Shown one piece after another: positions 6,154-14,104 of a stretch of DNA of 16,449 nucleotides. The translations under genes were made by a program, and so were the position numbers. The notes beneath the pieces were generated by a model. That model was not told the DNA's origin and did no database searches. It saw only the letters and a list, made by a program, of their open reading frames with translations. Position 1 is the stretch's first letter. Every line of letters begins with the position of its first letter. The stretch comes from JAVJSD01 sp040219575 (GTDB taxonomy: Bacteria; Planctomycetota; Planctomycetia; Pirellulales; Pirellulaceae), in the NCBI GenBank assembly GCA_040219575.1, contig JAVJSD010000036.1, positions 1 to 16,449 of the forward strand. Reading direction: 5' to 3'.

Positions 6154-8163
6154 TCAGTGTGCCGGCTGGACTTGTTTCGCGGGCGAACCGGCGCCGTTGC
6201 CGTCGGTGGATTCGGCGGCCCGCTGCTGCTGGCGTTCTTTCCAAACCTTCTCGATGATGTCGGCGCCCACCAGCCCGTACAATCGCGGCCGAGGCGGAAT
6301 GATCGTCGTGTCGACATCTTCGTAGGTCACCTCGGGCTCCTCGCCGTGGAGCGTGGCGATCGACGTCTTGAGCCACTTCTTGGTGTTCGCCTCGAAGCGA
6401 TCGCACCAGTCCTCCGCCTCCTTGTGCCGCTCGGCCGGATCGTCCTTGGTGAGCGAGGGCATGGCGAAGTCGGGCTTGTAGTGGGCGCCGCGGCACTCGT
6501 CGCGCTGCAGCGCGCCCTTGAGGATCGACTTGGCCAGCGGGAACATGTCGAGCAAGGCCTTGGTGAACACCACGTTCTGATTCGTCCAGTTTCCCGAATC
6601 CGAGAGGGAGCACCGCGCGGCGCGTTCGGTCAGTTCGCTGACCTTGCCGTACGCCTCCTGGAGTTGACTGTTGCGGCGGACGACCGTGGCCGCCTTGGTC
6701 ATCACGTCGCCCAACTCCTGGTGGATCAGGTAGGGATTCTCGCCGCCCCCTTTGCGGCTGAGCAACGCATCATGTTCGTCCTGATGGCGCTTGCGCTCCG
6801 ACTCGAACAGCGACGAAGGCAGATCGGCCGCCGCGCCCTTGTTGGCGGTCAGCAGGTTCTCGATGCCCGGTGCCACGATCAGTCCGCTGAAGATGCAGCT
6901 CAGCAGCGAATTCGCGCCCAGGCGGTTGGCGCCGTGATACTGGTAGTCGCACTCGCCGATGGCGAACAGGCCGGGGATGTTGGTGACGTGGTTGGTCGGC
7001 GAGCCGAGCGCCAGGCCGCCGTCGGTCGTCCGTTCGTAGTCGGCCCACAGGCCGCCCATCGAGTAATGCACGGCCGGGAAGATCTTCATCGGCTCGTCGC
7101 GCGGATCGACGCCCTGGAACTTCTCGTAGATCTCCAGGATGCCGCCCAACTTGCGGTCCAGTTCGTGGCGGTCGATGTGCGTCAGGTCGAGGTACACGCA
7201 CTGCCGGTCCTTCTCGACGCTCAGCCCTTCGTTCACGCAGATGTCGAAAATCTCGCGGGTGGCGATGTCGCGCGGCACCAGGTTGCCGTATTCCGGATAA
7301 CGCTCCTCCAGGAAGTAGTATCGCTCCTTCTCGGGAATCGTCGTCGGCTCGCGCGGATCCTGCGGCGTGCGGGGCACCCACACCCGGCCGCCTTCGCCGC
7401 GGGCCGACTCGCTCATCAACCGCAACTTGTCGGCGCCCGGAATGGCGGTCGGGTGCACCTGGATGAACTCGCCGTTGGCGTACTTCGCCCCCGCGCGAAA
7501 CGCCCGGCTCACCGCGCTGCCGGTGCAGACCATCGACATCGTCGAGCGGCCGTAGATCAGCCCGCAACCGCCGGTCGCCAGAATCACCGCGTCGGCCGGG
7601 AACGAGCGAATCTCCATGCTCACCAGATCCTGCCCGACGCAGCCGCGGCAGACGCCGTTCTCGTCGAGCACCGGACCGAGGAAGTCCCAGAACTCGTACT
7701 TCTTCACCTTGCCGGCCGTCTCCCAGCGACGCACCTGCTCGTCGAGGGCGTACAGCAACTGTTGGCCCGTGGTGGCGCCTGCGAAGGCCGTTCGCTTGTA
7801 GAGCGTGCCGCCGAACCGGCGGCGATCGAGAAAGCCTTCTCCCGTGCGATTGAAGGTCACGCCGAGGCGGTCCATCAGGTCGATGATCTTCGGCGCCCAG
7901 TAGGCCATCTCCTTGACCGGCGGCTGATGCTGCAGGAAGTCGCCGCCGTAGACAGTGTCGTCGAAGTGCTTCCATTCGGTGTCGCCCAACTGCCGCGTCT
8001 GGTCGTTGCAGCTGTTGATGCCCCCCTGGGCGCACACGCTGTGCGAGCGCTTGACCGGCGTCAGGCTCATCAGATCGACGTCGATTCCGATCTCGGCCAA
8101 CTTCATCGCGGCGGCCAGGCCCGCCAACCCGCCGCCGACGACCATTACGCGTTTACTTGCCAT
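6154..8163 (-). CDS. sdhA: Succinate dehydrogenase flavoprotein subunit
   Basis: SdhA oxidises succinate to fumarate using covalently bound FAD. The protein has 669 residues from ATG 8163; the longer open frame upstream is antisense noise overlapping sdhC. Residues 5-30 form the FAD-binding Rossmann motif (VMVVGGGLAGLAAAMKLAE). His41 in KRSHSVCAQGGIN is the FAD-attachment histidine. Further on are HPTAIPG, SESARGEGGRVWVPR (substrate/proton-transfer Arg region), GGLWADYERTTDGG, and the FAD-binding signature GECDYQYHGANRLGANSLLS. Length and wording resemble the type B enzyme of menaquinone users (Bacillus-like) rather than the E. coli enzyme; that typing is inference. It follows sdhC by 89 bases. 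No clear Shine-Dalgarno is seen. Confidence 0.96.
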   Translation of the reverse strand: MASKRVMVVGGGLAGLAAAMKLAEIGIDVDLMSLTPVKRSHSVCAQGGINSCNDQTRQLGDTEWKHFDDTVYGGDFLQHQPPVKEMAYWAPKIIDLMDRLGVTFNRTGEGFLDRRRFGGTLYKRTAFAGATTGQQLLYALDEQVRRWETAGKVKKYEFWDFLGPVLDENGVCRGCVGQDLVSMEIRSFPADAVILATGGCGLIYGRSTMSMVCTGSAVSRAFRAGAKYANGEFIQVHPTAIPGADKLRLMSESARGEGGRVWVPRTPQDPREPTTIPEKERYYFLEERYPEYGNLVPRDIATREIFDICVNEGLSVEKDRQCVYLDLTHIDRHELDRKLGGILEIYEKFQGVDPRDEPMKIFPAVHYSMGGLWADYERTTDGGLALGSPTNHVTNIPGLFAIGECDYQYHGANRLGANSLLSCIFSGLIVAPGIENLLTANKGAAADLPSSLFESERKRHQDEHDALLSRKGGGENPYLIHQELGDVMTKAATVVRRNSQLQEAYGKVSELTERAARCSLSDSGNWTNQNVVFTKALLDMFPLAKSILKGALQRDECRGAHYKPDFAMPSLTKDDPAERHKEAEDWCDRFEANTKKWLKTSIATLHGEEPEVTYEDVDTTIIPPRPRLYGLVGADIIEKVWKERQQQRAAESTDGNGAGSPAKQVQPAH

Positions 8164-8227
8164 GACGAATCGCCGTACTCGAAGAATTGTTCTGAATGCG
8201 GCCGCGGCCGCGTGGATTGTCGTTCGA

Positions 8228-8245
8228 ACCGGCCCGAGAGCCGGT
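8228..8245 (-). promoter_or_regulatory. Hairpin in the sdhC-sdhA spacer
   Basis: ACCGGC (8228-8233) pairs perfectly with GCCGGT (8240-8245) around six bases, starting seven bases past the sdhC stop. A NotI-like palindromic run GCGGCCGCGGCCGC lies at 8198-8211. With no T tract it is more likely an mRNA stability or processing hairpin than a terminator. Confidence 0.35.
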
Positions 8246-8252
8246 GGGGATG

Positions 8253-9080
8253 CTATTTCTCGAGTCGCGCCGTCTCGCTTTCGGCCGGCTCGTGGGGCAC
8301 GGCCCGCTTCTCTTCGTCGGGCTCGACCAGTCCCGCCTCGACACGCATTTCGTAAGCCTCTTTCTCCTGCTCGCGGAGGGCCTGGTTCACATCGATTCGC
8401 TCGAAGCCGACGATCGCTCCCAGGCCGACGGCCGCCAGCAGCAGTCCAAAACCCATGCAGAGACGGTCGGCCCGTCGCTGGGCGGCGGGCGTCGTCCATA
8501 CGCCCCAGGTAATGCCCATCGTCCAGATGCCGTTGGCCAGGTGGTAGACAATCGAAAGCACGCCGACGGCGTACAGAATCGGAATCAGAATCGAAGCCTG
8601 CATCGCCGCCCCGCCGGTCGAAGCCGCGTTGAACGCGCGGAATTGGGATCCCATCAGCGGCTTGGCCACGTTGTTCACCCAGGCGTCGAAGTGGAACCAG
8701 CCGTGCATGTGAAACACATGCCACACGATGAACACGAAGGCGATCATGCCCGTGGCTCGTTGCAGCGTGTAGCGCACATTTTTCTGCAGGGGATAGGCCC
8801 CGCTGTTGGGCAGCCCGCCGCGAATAATCACCACGCCGAGAATGGCGTGAAACAGAATCGGGATGAAGATGAACACCCACTCCACGACGGGCAGAATCGC
8901 GCCCAGGCTGTGAATCTGATAGACGGTGTTCTGATACGACATGCCTCCGCCGAGCGTACTGGCGTTGGCCAGCAGGTGCACGACCGTGAACGCGCCGACC
9001 GGAATCAAACCGCTAAGGGAGTGCAACCGACGAATCAGAAATTCGTGCCGCGCCAAGAATGACGACGAGGCTTTGTCCAC
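8253..9080 (-). CDS. sdhC: Succinate dehydrogenase cytochrome b558 subunit (type B, five TM)
   Basis: The protein has 275 residues. It is the haem- and quinone-binding membrane anchor. Five hydrophobic segments are visible at about residues 18-40, 60-88, 108-130, 163-190 and 208-226, the pattern of the single-subunit diheme anchor, so no sdhD is expected and none is present. Candidate haem-ligand histidines lie in the helices (VVHLL, ILFHAI, WHVFHMH, IVYHLANG). After residue 230 there is a charged Glu/Arg-rich cytoplasmic tail. Start GTG 9080 is preceded by AGAAGG, a usable Shine-Dalgarno, about 7 bases away. It is first in the operon, about 108 bases from the predicted transcription start. 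Confidence 0.94.
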   Translation of the reverse strand: MDKASSSFLARHEFLIRRLHSLSGLIPVGAFTVVHLLANASTLGGGMSYQNTVYQIHSLGAILPVVEWVFIFIPILFHAILGVVIIRGGLPNSGAYPLQKNVRYTLQRATGMIAFVFIVWHVFHMHGWFHFDAWVNNVAKPLMGSQFRAFNAASTGGAAMQASILIPILYAVGVLSIVYHLANGIWTMGITWGVWTTPAAQRRADRLCMGFGLLLAAVGLGAIVGFERIDVNQALREQEKEAYEMRVEAGLVEPDEEKRAVPHEPAESETARLEK

Positions 9081-9194
9081 GGAGATGCCTTCTGTCGAAA
9101 AAAGGTGTGGTCAGCGGAGGCGGGGCCGAGCAGTCGTTGGCCTTAGCACCCTGAGGCGCTTTGGTTTACGGTTCGCACCGGCCGAACCCTCAGT

Positions 9195-9222
9195 AGTATA
9201 GGAGGGGCGCGGTGGGTGGCAA
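9195..9222 (-). promoter_or_regulatory. Predicted promoter of the sdhCAB operon
   Basis: On the minus strand, TTGCCA (9222-9217, five of six to the -35) is followed after 16 bases by TATACT (9200-9195, five of six to the -10). Transcription would start near 9188, giving a leader of about 108 bases before the sdhC GTG. It is the best promoter match in the window. Confidence 0.6.
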
Positions 9223-9374
9223 CCGGGGTGCAAGCGTGAAACGATGGTTTCTCGACCCGGGGGAAGCGCGGCGCGCGGCGGACAAAGGCGAAGCGCGCGG
9301 CTCGGCGCGCGACCGAGGGCGCCGCTGTAAGAATCGCTCCTCGTGCATTGCGACGGCTCGATCCTGGAGTAGCC

Positions 9375-9486
9375 GAACTCGTGAGAGTTCAGCAGCCCGG
9401 CACAACGCCTGGACCATCAGAAGTCTCACGACTTCTGCTACCCGAATTCGTAGCTACACGACTTCTGCTACCCGGATTCGTAGCGC
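9375..9486. repeat. Cluster of small hairpins and a 30-bp tandem duplication
   Basis: GAACTC-GTGA-GAGTTC (9375-9390) and CAGAAGTC-TCAC-GACTTCTG (9418-9437) are perfect hairpins of one design in opposite orientations, each flanked on the matching side by a G(G/C)CTAC or TGCTAC box. A 30-base unit beginning CACGACTTCTGCTACCCG then occurs at 9427-9456 and 9457-9486, the copies differing at one of the first 27 bases and again in the last few. It lies just past the rpsT stop and may act in 3'-end formation, but it looks like a dispersed extragenic repeat. The rest of the gap from 9223 to 9374 is GC-rich with nothing recognised. Confidence 0.7.
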
Positions 9487-9515
9487 CCCGAATCTGCAGC
9501 GATAACGCAAACAGT

Positions 9516-9797
9516 TCAGCCGGCGGCGGCGGGTTGCTTCGCCTTGCGGATGAGCTTCTGCAATCGCGACTTCAAACGCGACGCCGTATTGCGGTGAATG
9601 ATGTAGCGGCTGCCGGCCCGATCGAGCTTGCGAGCGGTGAGAACGAATTCCTGCTCGGCGGTTTCGATTTCACCGGCCGCCACGGCCGCGCGAACCTTGC
9701 GGATTTGGCTGCGCAGCGATGTCTTGACCGCCTTGTTGCGTTGGCGGCGGACTTCGCTCTGGCGGAGACGTTTCTTGGCGCTTTTGGTGTTGGGCAT
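9516..9797 (-). CDS. rpsT: 30S ribosomal protein S20
   Basis: The protein has 93 residues, strongly basic, close to the family's 85-90. It begins MPNTKSAKKRLRQSEVRRQRN, typical of S20, and continues as long helices with the VKTSLRSQIRKV and TASRLKSRLQKLIRKAK regions that bind 16S rRNA. The tail ends in Pro/Ala/Gly. ATG 9797 is chosen because the upstream open frame lacks S20 similarity. No Shine-Dalgarno is seen; the leader before the ATG is GTTCGATCGATC. It follows the 497-aa TPR gene by 151 bases on the same strand and may have its own promoter. Confidence 0.96.
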   Translation of the reverse strand: MPNTKSAKKRLRQSEVRRQRNKAVKTSLRSQIRKVRAAVAAGEIETAEQEFVLTARKLDRAGSRYIIHRNTASRLKSRLQKLIRKAKQPAAAG

Positions 9798-9900
9798 GAT
9801 CGATCGAACAACGAAGTGATGGATGCTCGCGACGCGGGGGGACGACTCGTCGCAGGGCGGCGAGCCCAATTGCCTCGGAGCCCGATTGGAACGAGCCCGT

Positions 9901-9919
9901 CGGCGACCGCGAGTCGCCG
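9901..9919 (-). promoter_or_regulatory. Hairpin in the leader upstream of rpsT
   Basis: CGGCGAC (9901-9907) and GTCGCCG (9913-9919) form a perfect 7-bp stem with a five-base loop, between the TPR gene stop and the rpsT start. With no T tract, a role as terminator or attenuator is only a possibility. Confidence 0.3.
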
Positions 9920-9948
9920 CACGCAGGTGCGGAGAGAGCTAGGCCGAA

Positions 9949-11442
9949 TCACCCTTTATGGCGAATCTTTTCGACTTTGTCCAGCCGTACCCGCACATCC
10001 TTGTAGTCGGGGTCGAGCTTGCGAATCTGCGCGAGCAGCCGGGCCGCGTCGTCGAAGCGTTTCATGCCGGTCGCCAGCACCCCCGCCCGATACAACGCCA
10101 GTTTGCGGCATTCCACGTCGTCTTCGGCCGCCTCCGAGGCCTTCACATAGCATTTGAGCGCCTTTTCGTACCCCTTCAGGTGGTGCAGGCATTCGCCCGC
10201 CTCCAACAGCGAATGCGCCCGGCGGTGGGCCGCTTCCCGCGTCTGATCGAACAGTTTCAGCGCTTCGGTGTAGTTGTGAGCCCGTTTCAGCCGCACGGCC
10301 AGTTCGAACCGCACCTCCAGATCGTTCGGATGCCGCTCCGCCCGGGCGGTGTACACATCCAGCTCCAACCTGTTGACCGCGTCGCGCATCTCCCGGGCGA
10401 ATTCCGCTGTTGCCTCGGTCTGCTCCTTGGCGGCCGCCCGTTCGGCCAGCACCAACTCCCGTCGGCCCCGTTTGATCTGCACGTCTTCCAGTTGCTCCCG
10501 CACCGCCGGGTCCCCTCCGGAAACCTGCAGCGCCTTGCTGAGCGTGCGTTCGGCCGCCTCGTACTTGTGCTCGCCGCACAGCAGCTCCGCCAGTTTGAAG
10601 TAATTCTCCAGGATCGAGGGCACGTCGGAGATCGCCCGCTCCAGCACCTGCCGCGGCGTCAGCTTGATTTCCCGCTTCTTGGCCGCCTCTTCCGGTTCGG
10701 GATCTTCAAACTCGTCGGACGACGCCGATCGGGCCGCCGGCGCGGCCGCGGGAGTCGCCGCCCCCCCGGGACGATCCAGCGGCGGACGGCGATGCGTCTT
10801 CGCCCCGGCCGGCGCCGGAATCCCCGAGCGGAAACGCTGCTTCTCCATCGACAACTCGGAGATCATGTTCGGCGCCTCGTTGTCTCCCTTGCGGGCTTCC
10901 TCCACCCGGTGCCAACAGGCGATCGCCTGGTCGTAGTCTCCCAGTCCGGCCAGCGTCAGCGCGCAATGTTTGTTCACATCCGGATCGCGCGGGTTAGCGT
11001 CGAGCGCGTTCTTCAAATAGCGCAACTCCACCTCGTCGAACCGCAGCGCCTCGCAAGCCTGGGCCATGCCCCGCAGCGTGGCCACGTCCCAGGGGTTGAT
11101 CGCCAATAGCGGTGGTCCCTGCTTCAGCACCTCGCGCCAATCTTCCTTCGACAGCGCCCGCTTGAACCCCCCGCGTCCGCCGAAGCCGCCGAACGAGGCC
11201 CCCTTCTTGTTGTTGTTGTACTTGCGTTGCAGGTTTTGCAAAAACGCCTCGACGTACTCCAGATTCGACGGATCGTTGACGACGCAGTCGGTCAGCAGCT
11301 TGTTGGCGTAGTCGAAGTCGTACTTCTCCTGCTCCGACAACTTGGTGGCGTGCTGAAAAAGCTGCTCGAGCCGTCGGCGAAGGGCCGGGCTGACCAGTTC
11401 GTCTTCATGACGAGGGGACGGCGATGTCGAGCGTTCGACCAT
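9949..11442 (-). CDS. Large TPR protein with Gly-rich and disordered linkers
   Basis: The protein has 497 residues. An N-terminal charged helical segment (to about 75) leads to a Gly-rich stretch (GGFGGRGGFKRA, near 90-100), then TPR-like helices (about 105-200). A low-complexity Pro/Ala linker with an acidic DEFEDPEPEE patch (about 215-265) follows, then a second TPR block to the end (NYFKLAELLCGEHKYEAAER, LAVRLKRAHNYTEALKLF, LEAGECLHHLKGYEKALKCY). There is no signal peptide or membrane segment, so it is probably cytoplasmic. ATG 11442 starts MVERSTSPSPRHEDE; the upstream extension is the promoter region. I do not recognise a named family; a scaffold role is inferred from the repeats only. 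rpsT follows on the same strand. Confidence 0.82.
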   Translation of the reverse strand: MVERSTSPSPRHEDELVSPALRRRLEQLFQHATKLSEQEKYDFDYANKLLTDCVVNDPSNLEYVEAFLQNLQRKYNNNKKGASFGGFGGRGGFKRALSKEDWREVLKQGPPLLAINPWDVATLRGMAQACEALRFDEVELRYLKNALDANPRDPDVNKHCALTLAGLGDYDQAIACWHRVEEARKGDNEAPNMISELSMEKQRFRSGIPAPAGAKTHRRPPLDRPGGAATPAAAPAARSASSDEFEDPEPEEAAKKREIKLTPRQVLERAISDVPSILENYFKLAELLCGEHKYEAAERTLSKALQVSGGDPAVREQLEDVQIKRGRRELVLAERAAAKEQTEATAEFAREMRDAVNRLELDVYTARAERHPNDLEVRFELAVRLKRAHNYTEALKLFDQTREAAHRRAHSLLEAGECLHHLKGYEKALKCYVKASEAAEDDVECRKLALYRAGVLATGMKRFDDAARLLAQIRKLDPDYKDVRVRLDKVEKIRHKG

Positions 11443-11504
11443 CGTGACGGTGGTTCTGCGTGGAACGGGTGGAGGCGGGAACCCCAGAAAGTGTCGCTCT
11501 TTCC

Positions 11505-11534
11505 ATTCTACCCCGGCCAACGGAGGGTAGCCAA
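11505..11534 (-). promoter_or_regulatory. Candidate promoter for the 497-aa TPR gene
   Basis: On the minus strand TTGGCT (11534-11529, four of six) is followed after 18 bases by TAGAAT (11510-11505, five of six). The leader would be about 56 bases. Confidence 0.4.
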
Positions 11535-11611
11535 GCATCTGGCGGCGGGTCGATCAAATCCGATCGCTCGCGGCGACCCGTCAGGCGGGCCCCAACCGCC
11601 GGCGAAGACCT

Positions 11612-11654
11612 ACAATTCCGGGGGACCGACAATTCCGGGAGGGGCCGACAATTC
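11612..11654. repeat. Three spaced ACAATTC units
   Basis: ACAATTCCGGG at 11612-11622 and 11629-11639, and a partial ACAATTC at 11648-11654, spaced 17 and 19 bases apart with G-rich linkers. They lie in the 358-base gap between two minus-strand genes; apart from this and the neighbouring promoter and hairpin I see nothing in that gap. Confidence 0.55.
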
Positions 11655-11708
11655 TTGCGGCAACCCGCGCCCTTGTCCACACCGCGCCCCGCGAATTCCG
11701 CGCAAAGA

Positions 11709-11738
11709 AGCAAAAGCCCCCGCGGCGATCGACGCCGC
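11709..11738 (-). terminator. Weak intrinsic terminator candidate after the secreted-protein gene
   Basis: Read on the minus strand, GCGGCG-TCGAT-CGCCGC (11738-11722) forms a perfect 6-bp stem, followed by a T-rich stretch (CTTTTGCTTCTTT) after a short G run. It lies about 65 bases past the stop at 11801. The T tract is separated from the stem, so efficiency is doubtful. Confidence 0.35.
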
Positions 11739-11800
11739 CGAAGCGCCGCCGATTGCCGCCAGAGGATGCCCCCGCTTGCGCCCGCCGGACATTCCCGTCT

Positions 11801-12919
11801 CTACTCGCCCAGCCAGGCGGAAGCGTAGGCGGCGCCCCACGGCGTCGCTTGTTCAAGCTCCAGCGGCGGTTTGAATTTGATCTCGCCGGCGCTTTCCTGC
11901 TTGACCGTGCCGGCGTACTCCAGGTCGACCAAGCGCGTGACGCCCCCCAGCGCCTCGCCGCCGACGTCGTACGCCTCGATCAGGGTCCAGTCGGTGGGAT
12001 CCATGATGGTGGTCGCGGTGTCGAGGCCGGGCAGGTCGTACGCGTTGATGAACAAGCAAAAGTACGCCGGCCAATTGGTCTTCGGCTCGAAGGTTCCCGG
12101 AAAGACGCCCTCGTTCAACTCCATGTCGATCAGCAGCCAGCCCTCGTCGCGCAGCAGGGCCACCTGCCAGGGTTCGAACCAACCCCAGGCCGACCCCAGG
12201 GGATAGCCGCCGCTTGCCTCGTCGTCGGTCAGCAGGGCCATCGCCATCACATGGCCGTCGCCGTCTTTGGCGAACTCGACGTCGTACGCCCGCAGTCCCA
12301 TCTTCTGATATATGTCGAGCGTGCTCGATAACTGGGCGATCGGCAGCGGCGCCAGCCAGTGCCAGTTGGCGTAGTGCTGGCCGACGTTCTCCACCGCCGT
12401 GCAGCTGTAGGTCGGCTCGAGGACGCCGGTGAATGGATTGTGGCGATAGTAGAACTCGATGTCCTCCGGGCGAAAATAGATCGTCTGCCCTGTGTCGGGG
12501 TCGGGCGTCTCATTGAACAGCGAGACCAACCCGTCCTCGTTCAAGCCCAGCGCCGTCACCCAGTTTTCGGCCTTCATCGAACCCTTGTTCGGCGCTTCGA
12601 CGACGGAAATGGTATGCCCGCCGTTGTAGCCTTCCTTGGTCGTGGGATGCAGGTCGAAGTCGTCGATTTCGAGATCGACCACGCGATGGTTGTTGGTGAA
12701 ACTCCAATTGAACGCCACGCTGCTGTAGCTGCTCGTCCAATCGGTTTTGAAATGATACGAGGCGACGTGCTTGATCTCCGGGCCGAACATCCGTTCGAAG
12801 CGGGCCGGCAGCGGAGGCGCGGCGACCAGCGGCGCGGCCGCGCCGAGCGCCAGCAACGCGGCGGTGAAGAATAGCGTTCGATGGCGATGCGGACAGGGCT
12901 GGACGGTCGGAATCGACAT
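11801..12919 (-). CDS. Secreted protein of unknown function
   Basis: The protein has 372 residues. Residues 1-34 form a signal peptide: basic HRHR, hydrophobic LFFTAALLALGAAAPLVAA, probable cleavage after Ala34. The mature part is acidic, rich in Trp, Tyr and Asp, with only two or three cysteines and no membrane anchor or PEP-CTERM-like tail, so it is probably periplasmic or exported. Recurrent features are beta-rich stretches such as VAFNWSFTNNHRVVDLEID, a PDPDTGQTIYFRPED segment and a Trp-rich AWGWFEPWQVALLRDEGW patch. I recognise no family or catalytic motif. ATG 12919 has AAAGGG about 7 bases upstream, a good Shine-Dalgarno. It stands alone on the minus strand between two gene-poor gaps. 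Confidence 0.8.
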   Translation of the reverse strand: MSIPTVQPCPHRHRTLFFTAALLALGAAAPLVAAPPLPARFERMFGPEIKHVASYHFKTDWTSSYSSVAFNWSFTNNHRVVDLEIDDFDLHPTTKEGYNGGHTISVVEAPNKGSMKAENWVTALGLNEDGLVSLFNETPDPDTGQTIYFRPEDIEFYYRHNPFTGVLEPTYSCTAVENVGQHYANWHWLAPLPIAQLSSTLDIYQKMGLRAYDVEFAKDGDGHVMAMALLTDDEASGGYPLGSAWGWFEPWQVALLRDEGWLLIDMELNEGVFPGTFEPKTNWPAYFCLFINAYDLPGLDTATTIMDPTDWTLIEAYDVGGEALGGVTRLVDLEYAGTVKQESAGEIKFKPPLELEQATPWGAAYASAWLGE

Positions 12920-13262
12920 GGCGACACCCTTTGTTTGGCGGCGGAAGTTCCAGCTTCGGCGGGCCGCCGGCCGCTCCGAGCGCTGTCGTTTGCAACCATT
13001 CGCTGAAGAGGAATGGCCGAGCGCCGGCGGATCTTTCAGCCGCACCCGACGCGGCGCCGCGCCCCTCCCGATCGCGCCCAAGCCTCCTCGTCAACAAAAC
13101 CCCAATTGCGCGCGACGACCGCCCGAGGACAACAATTCCCCAAAATGCGAAAAACGGAACGACGCCCCAGCGGCCCCAGAAATCCCCGCATCACTGGTTC
13201 GCGAATCGCCAACAAGCACGACGCGCAAATCGCAGCCTTCAAATGGGATTGGCCAATTCACC

Positions 13263-13295
13263 AAATCTGCAATCTGAAATCTGCAATCTGAAATC
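13263..13295. repeat. AAATCTGCAATCTG tandem repeat
   Basis: The 14-base unit AAATCTGCAATCTG occurs at 13263-13276 and 13277-13290, followed by AAATC. Each half is itself a 7-base (A/C)AATCTG repeat, so the tract is a 7-bp repeat with alternating first base. Its AT-rich composition contrasts with the GC-rich surroundings. Confidence 0.9.
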
Positions 13296-13508
13296 CAAAA
13301 CCGCCCCCAATTCACCACCACCCCCCACCCCGTCAAGTCGTGTCCGGTGAATTGGGCGGAGTTCACCACACCGATTCACCATGCTCAGTTCACCGCGTTC
13401 GTTGCACCGCGCGGGCTCCGTTCAGCAGGTGGAGAGGACCATGTCGTAGGTCCCGTGGGCCGCGCCGCAAAGCGACGCATCCCTCATCGTATCCCAGCAA
13501 CTGCGCAA

Positions 13509-13553
13509 CCGGCGCGCCGCTCACGCGCATTTCGCGCGCTTTTGGCGCGCCGG
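13509..13553. repeat. 10-bp perfect inverted repeat
   Basis: CCGGCGCGCC (13509-13518) and GGCGCGCCGG (13544-13553) enclose 25 bases that contain further CGCGC words. Each arm includes the AscI-like palindrome GGCGCGCC, so either arm could also pair with itself. Such sites are easily produced in GC-rich DNA. Confidence 0.5.
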
Positions 13554-13903
13554 GCAAAGCCAGGCATGATCCCCAGGCAACCGAGGCCAGGTTGGCCTGC
13601 GCATAGGTCGGCGGTCGTACGAGGCGATGATTCGTCGAGTCTTGTTCTGTCGGCAAGGTCCGGGAACGCACGATGGCGGCGTCTGGCGACCGTGCAACCT
13701 GGGATCGCCCTCCCTCCGGAGGTCGTGCAGTTATTAACTGTCGTTTTCAGCGGGCGTTTGGGCGTTGTGATCGAGACGATCCACGGCGATCTCGGTGTTA
13801 CGTCGTCAATCGAAGATGGGTCAAGGGCGCCACAACTCCCAGGAGGACGGCGTCAGCCGTCGTCGAGCCGCGGCAGCGGCGATGGACAATAGCCCACGGC
13901 GTA

Positions 13904-13954
13904 AGCCGTGGGAGGAAGGGAGCCGTGGGAGGAAGGGAGCCGTGGGAGGAAGGG
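13904..13954. repeat. 17-bp tandem repeat, three perfect copies
   Basis: AGCCGTGGGAGGAAGGG occurs at 13904-13920, 13921-13937 and 13938-13954. The unit starts inside the left hairpin of the inverted pair, so the array looks like repeated copying of one half of that hairpin plus its flank. Confidence 0.95.
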
Positions 13955-13969
13955 ATACGAGCGCGATGG

Positions 13970-14104
13970 GAACCCCGGTAGGGGTGACCGAAGCGCGGCG
14001 CTTTCGATCGCGGTGTGGTGCGTGGGGCGCTTTCGGACTGGCCGGCCTCGTCGAGACATGGTGCGCTGAGAGATGGTGCGCTTCGGTCACCCCTGCCGGG
14101 GTTC
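13970..14104. repeat. 27-bp inverted repeat, 26 of 27 matching
   Basis: Arm 13970-13996 (GAACCCCGGTAGGGGTGACC and on to 13996) is the reverse complement of 14078-14104 except at one base. The 81-base spacer holds two CGCTTTCG words and is otherwise featureless. This is the innermost and best preserved of the nested inverted repeats. Confidence 0.9.

Noticed and set aside
6157..8355. Plus-strand open frame of 732 codons
   Set aside because: It is antisense to sdhA, is low-complexity (Val/Arg/Leu/Ala-rich) and has no domain.
13263..13295. Possible CRISPR array
   Set aside because: The repeats are 7-14 bases and contiguous with no spacers. Nothing in the window has CRISPR geometry and no cas gene is present.
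13709..13760. Integron attI or attC-like site near the TTATTAACTG motif
   Set aside because: No GTTRRRY core with the right partner, no integrase and no cassettes.
13347..13892. Plus-strand open frame of 181 codons
   Set aside because: No recognisable motif, overlapping frames on the other strand, and it runs into the inverted repeats; no start signal.
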